Source: an uncultured Bacilli bacterium
Lineage (GTDB): Bacteria > Bacillota_I > Bacilli_A > RF39 > UBA660
NCBI GenBank assembly: GCA_947586205.1
Contig: CANPXO010000009.1
Span: forward strand, 1 to 33,067
Direction: 5' to 3'
Length of the DNA: 33,067 nucleotides
Shown here: positions 29,458 to 33,067 of the stretch, piece by piece
Layout of the letters: each line of letters starts with the position of its first letter
Position numbering within the stretch: position 1 is the stretch's first letter
Position numbers and translations under genes: made by a program
The notes under the pieces: model-generated
Told to the model about the DNA's origin: nothing
The model's database searches: none
Seen by the model: only the letters and a program-made list of their open reading frames with translations

Positions 29458-31107
29458 TTATGATTTGGAGACAAGTTCTATTCTTCTTTCCAATTCTTCT
29501 TTTCCTAAAATCTTCATAATATCATAAAGGTTTGGTGTTCTTGATCTACTTGTGAAAGCAACACGAAGAACTGTAGAAACATCTGCGACATTTCCTTTAA
29601 AGTTTTCTGGATTTTGTTTATATTCTTTCATATTAGAAGCATAACCTAAGGCATCACATAAGTCTTTCACTTTATTAAACCAGTCTTCTTCATTATCATT
29701 TTCATCAAAGAAACTTTCCATATAGGTTTTTAAAATCGTTTCTATTTCTTCTTTATCCGTAATCTTTTGCCATTCATATTCTGTTGGATTAAATTCTTCA
29801 TTAAACATATACCACATTCCATCATAAACCTCGCTGTACATCGCATAATCTTTTCGTGGTTTCTCAACTTCTCTTTCTATATTTAAAAATTGTAAAGCTA
29901 CTTCCTTGTTTTGAGTTAAGAGACTTGCAAACTTCTCATTGTATTTTTTTGCCCATTCCAAAGTATTTTCATACATCTCAGAAGCACTAATCTGACTTAA
30001 ATAATTTCTAGATAAATTGAAAAGTTTTTCCATATCGAATAAAGCTCCTGAAGTTCCAATCTTATCAAAACTCATTTCAAAATGACTTACATCTTCTTTT
30101 GGATGACTTAAATACCATTCCTCAAAGTTTGAATTGGATACGGTAGCAAGATAAAGCATGACAGCCGTGACAGGAATACCCATTTCATGATAGTAAGAAA
30201 CAGCCATCTCTGGATCTTTTCTTTTTGATAATTTTCGAATGGAATTTCCATCTTTTTTATTAAGAGGTGGAATATGACAATAAATTGGTGGTGTAAAACC
30301 TAAGGCTTTATGAAGTCCTATATGAACTGGCAGAGAACTTACCCACTCATCTCCTCTTATCACATGGGTTGTATGCATTAAATGGTCATCAATCGCATGC
30401 GCAAAATGATACGTAGGAAGTCCATCATTCTTAATTAAAACTTGGTCAATATCATCTTCTGGAAATTCTAGTTTGCCACGAATGGCATCTTCAACGACTA
30501 CCTTACGATTAAAGTCTCCAGTACTTTTTAGACGAATGATATATGGAAGTCCTGCATCTAATTTTTCTTCAATTTCTTCTTCAGTTAAGAAACGACTTCT
30601 TGCCCATTTTCCATAATAACCAATTCTTCTTTTGCTTGTTTCTTGTTCTTTTCTTAATTTTTCCAATTCTTCTTTGGTTGTAAAATCAGGATAAGCAAGA
30701 CCTTTTAAAAGTAAGTCTTTCGCATAGGTTTGATAAATTTCTTTTCGATGACTTTGAATATAAGGACCATAGGCACCTTTTTCTTCTGTTTCACTGATGG
30801 CTCCTTCATCAAAGGTAATTCCAAAAGATTCAACATCACGAATGATTTTGGAAATTCCATTTTCCACCATTCTTTCTTGATCCGTATCTTCGATTCTTAA
30901 GAAAACAATTCCTCCTGTTTGTCTTGCCATTTTACTAGAAATATATAACTGAAATATATTGCCAATATGTACAAAACCCGTAGGACTTGGTGCATATCGA
31001 GTGACGATTGCCTTTTCTCCTAAATTTCTTTCTGGATACAACTTCTCATAATATTCTCTGTCATGAGTAAGTCCTGGTAATAATCTTTCTACTAATTCAC
31101 TTTTCAT
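29458..31107 (-). CDS. gltX: Glutamate--tRNA ligase
   Basis: A 549-residue class I aminoacyl-tRNA synthetase that charges tRNA with glutamate. The HIGH motif is PSPTGFVHIGN (residues 41-50), and KMSKS is represented by KLSKR in SIRKLSKRKDPEM. The N-terminus and an anticodon-binding C-terminal half are present. I start at ATG 31107 after GGAAGGAG; a longer frame to 31146 would extend into the T-box terminator. Expression is controlled by a T-box leader directly upstream. Followed by murD. Confidence 0.95.
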   Translation of the reverse strand: MKSELVERLLPGLTHDREYYEKLYPERNLGEKAIVTRYAPSPTGFVHIGNIFQLYISSKMARQTGGIVFLRIEDTDQERMVENGISKIIRDVESFGITFDEGAISETEEKGAYGPYIQSHRKEIYQTYAKDLLLKGLAYPDFTTKEELEKLRKEQETSKRRIGYYGKWARSRFLTEEEIEEKLDAGLPYIIRLKSTGDFNRKVVVEDAIRGKLEFPEDDIDQVLIKNDGLPTYHFAHAIDDHLMHTTHVIRGDEWVSSLPVHIGLHKALGFTPPIYCHIPPLNKKDGNSIRKLSKRKDPEMAVSYYHEMGIPVTAVMLYLATVSNSNFEEWYLSHPKEDVSHFEMSFDKIGTSGALFDMEKLFNLSRNYLSQISASEMYENTLEWAKKYNEKFASLLTQNKEVALQFLNIEREVEKPRKDYAMYSEVYDGMWYMFNEEFNPTEYEWQKITDKEEIETILKTYMESFFDENDNEEDWFNKVKDLCDALGYASNMKEYKQNPENFKGNVADVSTVLRVAFTSRSRTPNLYDIMKILGKEELERRIELVSKS

Positions 31108-31127
31108 TTTTTCTTTCTCCTTCCAAA

Positions 31128-31335
31128 CAAAAAGGTAGTATGCCAAAGGGTGCTGGGATTAGCACGGTACCACCTTATTATACTCTTCTCGTAACGTGAT
31201 TCTCACGGGGTATTATGTACTAAACCCAACTTCAAAGTTTCTTCAAAATGTCTTTTTGTTTGTTTTCACCTATTCCAAACTCTCTTTTCTAAAAAGATCC
31301 ATTTTTACTTTTCTTCTTCAACGTTTTATACCCAT
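31128..31335 (-). promoter_or_regulatory. T-box riboswitch leader of gltX
   Basis: On the minus strand the T-box AGGTGGTACCGTG (31163-31175) is followed by a hairpin GTGCT/AGCAC and a terminator arm TACTACC with TTTTT (31128-31140), which pairs with GGTGGTA. Upstream are the AGAGAG purine motif of stem I and a stem III hairpin (CGTGA/TCACG). Uncharged tRNA-Glu would bind a Glu specifier codon (GAA triplets lie in the stem I region) and the T-box, stabilising the antiterminator. Confidence 0.9.
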
Positions 31336-31338
31336 ATT

Positions 31339-32121
31339 TTAAGCTTTTTTTGATAGTCTGTCAACTGCATTTATGCTACTCATAACAGAGTCATTTTTGT
31401 TTTTTAAAGTGAATTCATTCCTTTTTTCTTTTTGTTCAAATGCTTGATCTAACTCAAAATCTATTTCGTGTTGGTATTTCCATCTTAATTCTTCTATTTT
31501 TATTGTTTGAGTCACTCTTTTAAAAGTTTCTTTATAACTTTCTGCAACTTTAGAAAGATTCTCAGTTATATCTTGTAATTCATTTTCTAATCTTGGTACT
31601 TGAATATCTAACTCATTTAAAGTATTTTTAGATTCTTCTATTTTCTGAGATATGATACCCAATTCTTGTTCTTGTCCATGAATCTTTGAAATAACTTCTT
31701 CTAATTTATAACTTTTTTTAATCTTATGAATTTCTTTTGTTTGCTCATTTATAATCATTTTGGTTATTGGAAACTCTAGTAAATTCCACATTATAATCCC
31801 TGCGACTATAATAGAACTTCTTAAAGAAGGGATAGTTATTAATGATATCAATACCGACATACCAATTCCAAGAGGCTCTATTCCTAAGAAAAGAAAAACC
31901 CATATTTTGACTTTATTCCAATAAAGTTTTCGATAATTTTCTAAAACTTCTTTTCGATGATATCCTTCTTCTATTTCTTTCTTTAAATTTTGTTCTTTTT
32001 CCTTATATTCTATTAAGTTTGACTTTATATCTGTTTGTTTAGATTGTAATTTTTCTAACTCAGACTCTTTTAACCTTTGAATGTCTTTTAAATTAGAAAT
32101 CATTTCAGTAAATTTATTCAC
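31339..32121 (-). CDS. Coiled-coil membrane protein
   Basis: A 260-residue protein with a long charged coiled coil (1-65), two membrane segments (about 72-96 and 101-118) and a second coiled coil (125-205), ending in a lysine-rich tail. Both ends should face the cytosol as a hairpin anchor. No enzyme motif is visible, and I do not recognise a family. The start is GTG 32121, ten bases after AGGAG; an ATG just before it runs into TGA, and the next Met (residue 7) has no ribosome site. It has its own promoter and a short leader hairpin. A scaffold or division-related role is possible but not supported. Confidence 0.6.
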   Translation of the reverse strand: MNKFTEMISNLKDIQRLKESELEKLQSKQTDIKSNLIEYKEKEQNLKKEIEEGYHRKEVLENYRKLYWNKVKIWVFLFLGIEPLGIGMSVLISLITIPSLRSSIIVAGIIMWNLLEFPITKMIINEQTKEIHKIKKSYKLEEVISKIHGQEQELGIISQKIEESKNTLNELDIQVPRLENELQDITENLSKVAESYKETFKRVTQTIKIEELRWKYQHEIDFELDQAFEQKEKRNEFTLKNKNDSVMSSINAVDRLSKKA

Positions 32122-32123
32122 AT

Positions 32124-32149
32124 GACAACATCTCCTTTTTACAGTTGTC
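32124..32149 (-). other. Leader hairpin holding the ribosome site of the coiled-coil gene
   Basis: GACAAC and GTTGTC form a 6-bp stem whose 14-base loop contains AGGAG. The hairpin begins at or near the predicted 5' end of the transcript. Confidence 0.4.
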
Positions 32150-32150
32150 T

Positions 32151-32178
32151 ATTTTACCATAAATATTTTTATAGTCAA
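32151..32178 (-). promoter_or_regulatory. Promoter of the coiled-coil gene
   Basis: TTGACT (32173-32178), a 16-base spacer and TAAAAT (32151-32156). Confidence 0.65.
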
Positions 32179-32179
32179 C

Positions 32180-32203
32180 AAAAAAAGAAGATTACTCCTC
32201 TTT
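32180..32203 (-). terminator. Terminator after the cyclophilin gene
   Basis: AAAGAGGA pairs with TCTTCTTT around GTAA, followed by T residues; the stem includes the last codons of the gene. Confidence 0.6.
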
Positions 32204-32839
32204 TGTTACTTTGACAAATCTTACTGTTTTCATACGCTGAGTCGTTGTTGGTTTATCATAGATATCGGTCGCGACTTTAGATATTTCTTCAACTGTATCA
32301 TATCCAGCAATCACACGCCCAAAAGCTGCATATTTTCCATTTAGGTTTTGCATATTTAGAGAGTCCTTCTCTCCAACACAGATAAAGAATTGACTGGATG
32401 CAGAATTCATATCATCACTTCTTGCCATCGAAAGAACACCTTTTTCATGAAGTAAGTTATTGTTTATTCCATTATCTGCAAATTCTCCTTTGATGGTCTC
32501 ACTGCTACCACCTGTTCCATTTCCTTGAGGGTCTCCTGTTTGAATCACAAAATCTTCAATCACTCGATGAAAAATAAGTCCATCATAAAATTTTTCTTTG
32601 ACTAATTTTTGAAAATTTTCGACTGTAATCGGTGCAATATCTGGATAAAGTTCTAATAAAATCACTTTATCTTTATTGGTAACGATTTTTACGTAATTTG
32701 TCACTTCTTCTGTTTCTTCATAAGAATATCCTTCAATTGTTCCATTTGGAGACAACTCTTTATTACATCCTGTAAATAAAACCAATATGGCAATTAATAC
32801 TAATATAAAACAAACCTTTGTTGTGTGTTTTTTCATCAT
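32192..32839 (-). CDS. Lipoprotein peptidyl-prolyl cis-trans isomerase (cyclophilin type)
   Basis: A 215-residue protein with a signal peptide and lipobox (LFTGC, Cys near residue 25), so it is lipid-anchored on the outer face of the membrane. The cyclophilin domain shows FHRVIEDFVIQTGDPQGNGTGG with the catalytic Arg, MARSDDMNSASSQFFI, and LNGKYAAFGRVI, all family motifs. It speeds proline isomerisation in secreted proteins and may help fold the surface proteins of this window (inference). AGAGG precedes two adjacent ATG codons; either may be used. It has its own promoter. Confidence 0.92.
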   Translation of the reverse strand: MMKKHTTKVCFILVLIAILVLFTGCNKELSPNGTIEGYSYEETEEVTNYVKIVTNKDKVILLELYPDIAPITVENFQKLVKEKFYDGLIFHRVIEDFVIQTGDPQGNGTGGSSETIKGEFADNGINNNLLHEKGVLSMARSDDMNSASSQFFICVGEKDSLNMQNLNGKYAAFGRVIAGYDTVEEISKVATDIYDKPTTTQRMKTVRFVKVTKEE

Positions 32840-32861
32840 TTTTACCTCTTTCGTAATATTT

Positions 32862-32890
32862 ATTCTATCATGGAATACTTTGTTAGTAAA
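32862..32890 (-). promoter_or_regulatory. Promoter of the cyclophilin gene
   Basis: TTTACT (32885-32890), a 17-base spacer and TAGAAT (32862-32867), directly after the stop of the AlkD-like gene. Confidence 0.6.
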
Positions 32891-33067
32891 TTATTTTTTA
32901 TACGAATTTAACTTTTCCTTGTCACTTTTACTCACTCGGTAGGAGTCTTTTATTTTAGAAATCGTTTTGTTTTGTACAAAAGAATCTAGCTTCTTTTCTT
33001 TTAAAAATGGGAGTCCAATACTCGGAAAACGAATGGTTATCTCCGCGACTAACCAAGCAATTGCCAT
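32891..33067 (-). CDS. C-terminal end of an AlkD-like DNA alkylation repair protein (partial)
   Basis: The last 58 residues of a gene that runs off the window edge. AIAWLVAEITIRFP, FLKEKKLDSFVQNKTISKIK and DSYRVSKSDKEKL follow the C-terminal pattern of AlkD-family HEAT-like DNA glycosylases (typically AWLIS..FIK.P, LDDFTYNKTLQKI, ESYRVSKEDK). The ATG at the very edge is probably internal. AlkD removes alkylated bases from DNA; catalytic residues lie outside the visible part. Confidence 0.6.
   Translation of the reverse strand: MAIAWLVAEITIRFPSIGLPFLKEKKLDSFVQNKTISKIKDSYRVSKSDKEKLNSYKK

Noticed and set aside
1-33067. Mycoplasma-type genetic code (TGA as Trp)
   Set aside because: TGA is used as stop (for example the HTH gene ending at 2704) and Trp codons are TGG.

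Overview
This is a strongly AT-rich chromosomal segment of a low-GC Gram-positive bacterium of the class Bacilli. It reads like an uncultured gut lineage near Erysipelotrichales or RF39, but that placement is inference from gene style. AGGAGG/AGGTG-type ribosome sites, sigma-A promoters, a T-box leader, spoIVA, spoVIF and a Spo0A-box array all point to a Bacilli/Firmicutes relative that is, or recently was, an endospore former. TGA is used as a stop, so this is not the Mycoplasma genetic code. Almost all genes are on the minus strand; the exceptions are small regulators, two small proteins and a small RNA.

Layout. 1-1100: a two-gene operon (DUF488-like, HAD-like). 1100-2710: a membrane-anchored surface protein with a divergent one-domain HTH regulator. 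2711-3060: a stand-alone small RNA with two tandem structured units, then tRNA-Arg(CCG). 3126-5490: a HAD-like gene converging on the rseP-cdsA operon. 5557-7672: a second surface protein/HTH divergent pair. 7699-13880: three pentapeptide-repeat paralogues and a PHP phosphoesterase. 13893-18194: the old core block hup-spoIVA ... der, interrupted by a double-HTH regulator, spoVIF and a Spo0A-box promoter. 18251-22024: a prepilin, a CDF transporter fused to a GNAT domain, a small unknown and a FAD/Rieske oxidoreductase. 22075-25398: a fourth pentapeptide protein and murF. 25498-27894: a small unknown and a third surface protein. 28090-33067: murD, gltX with T-box, a coiled-coil membrane protein, a lipoprotein cyclophilin and the end of an AlkD-like gene.

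How it fits together. Housekeeping genes (envelope: rseP, cdsA, murF, murD; translation: gltX, tRNA; ribosome assembly: der; nucleoid: hup) are interleaved with lineage-specific families expanded by duplication: four interrupted-pentapeptide proteins and three surface proteins that mix and match N- and C-terminal modules. Each surface protein has its own transcriptional control: two have a divergent HTH gene with paired palindromes exactly 33 bp apart, and the third has a run of nine G inside a possible promoter spacer. The most novel-looking items are the tandem small RNA with compensatory stem changes, the poly-G promoter, the HTH/operator modules, the CDF-GNAT fusion and the 42-residue pentapeptide modules. 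No CRISPR array, insertion sequence, phage or rRNA was seen. No gene-free stretch exceeds 300 bases.
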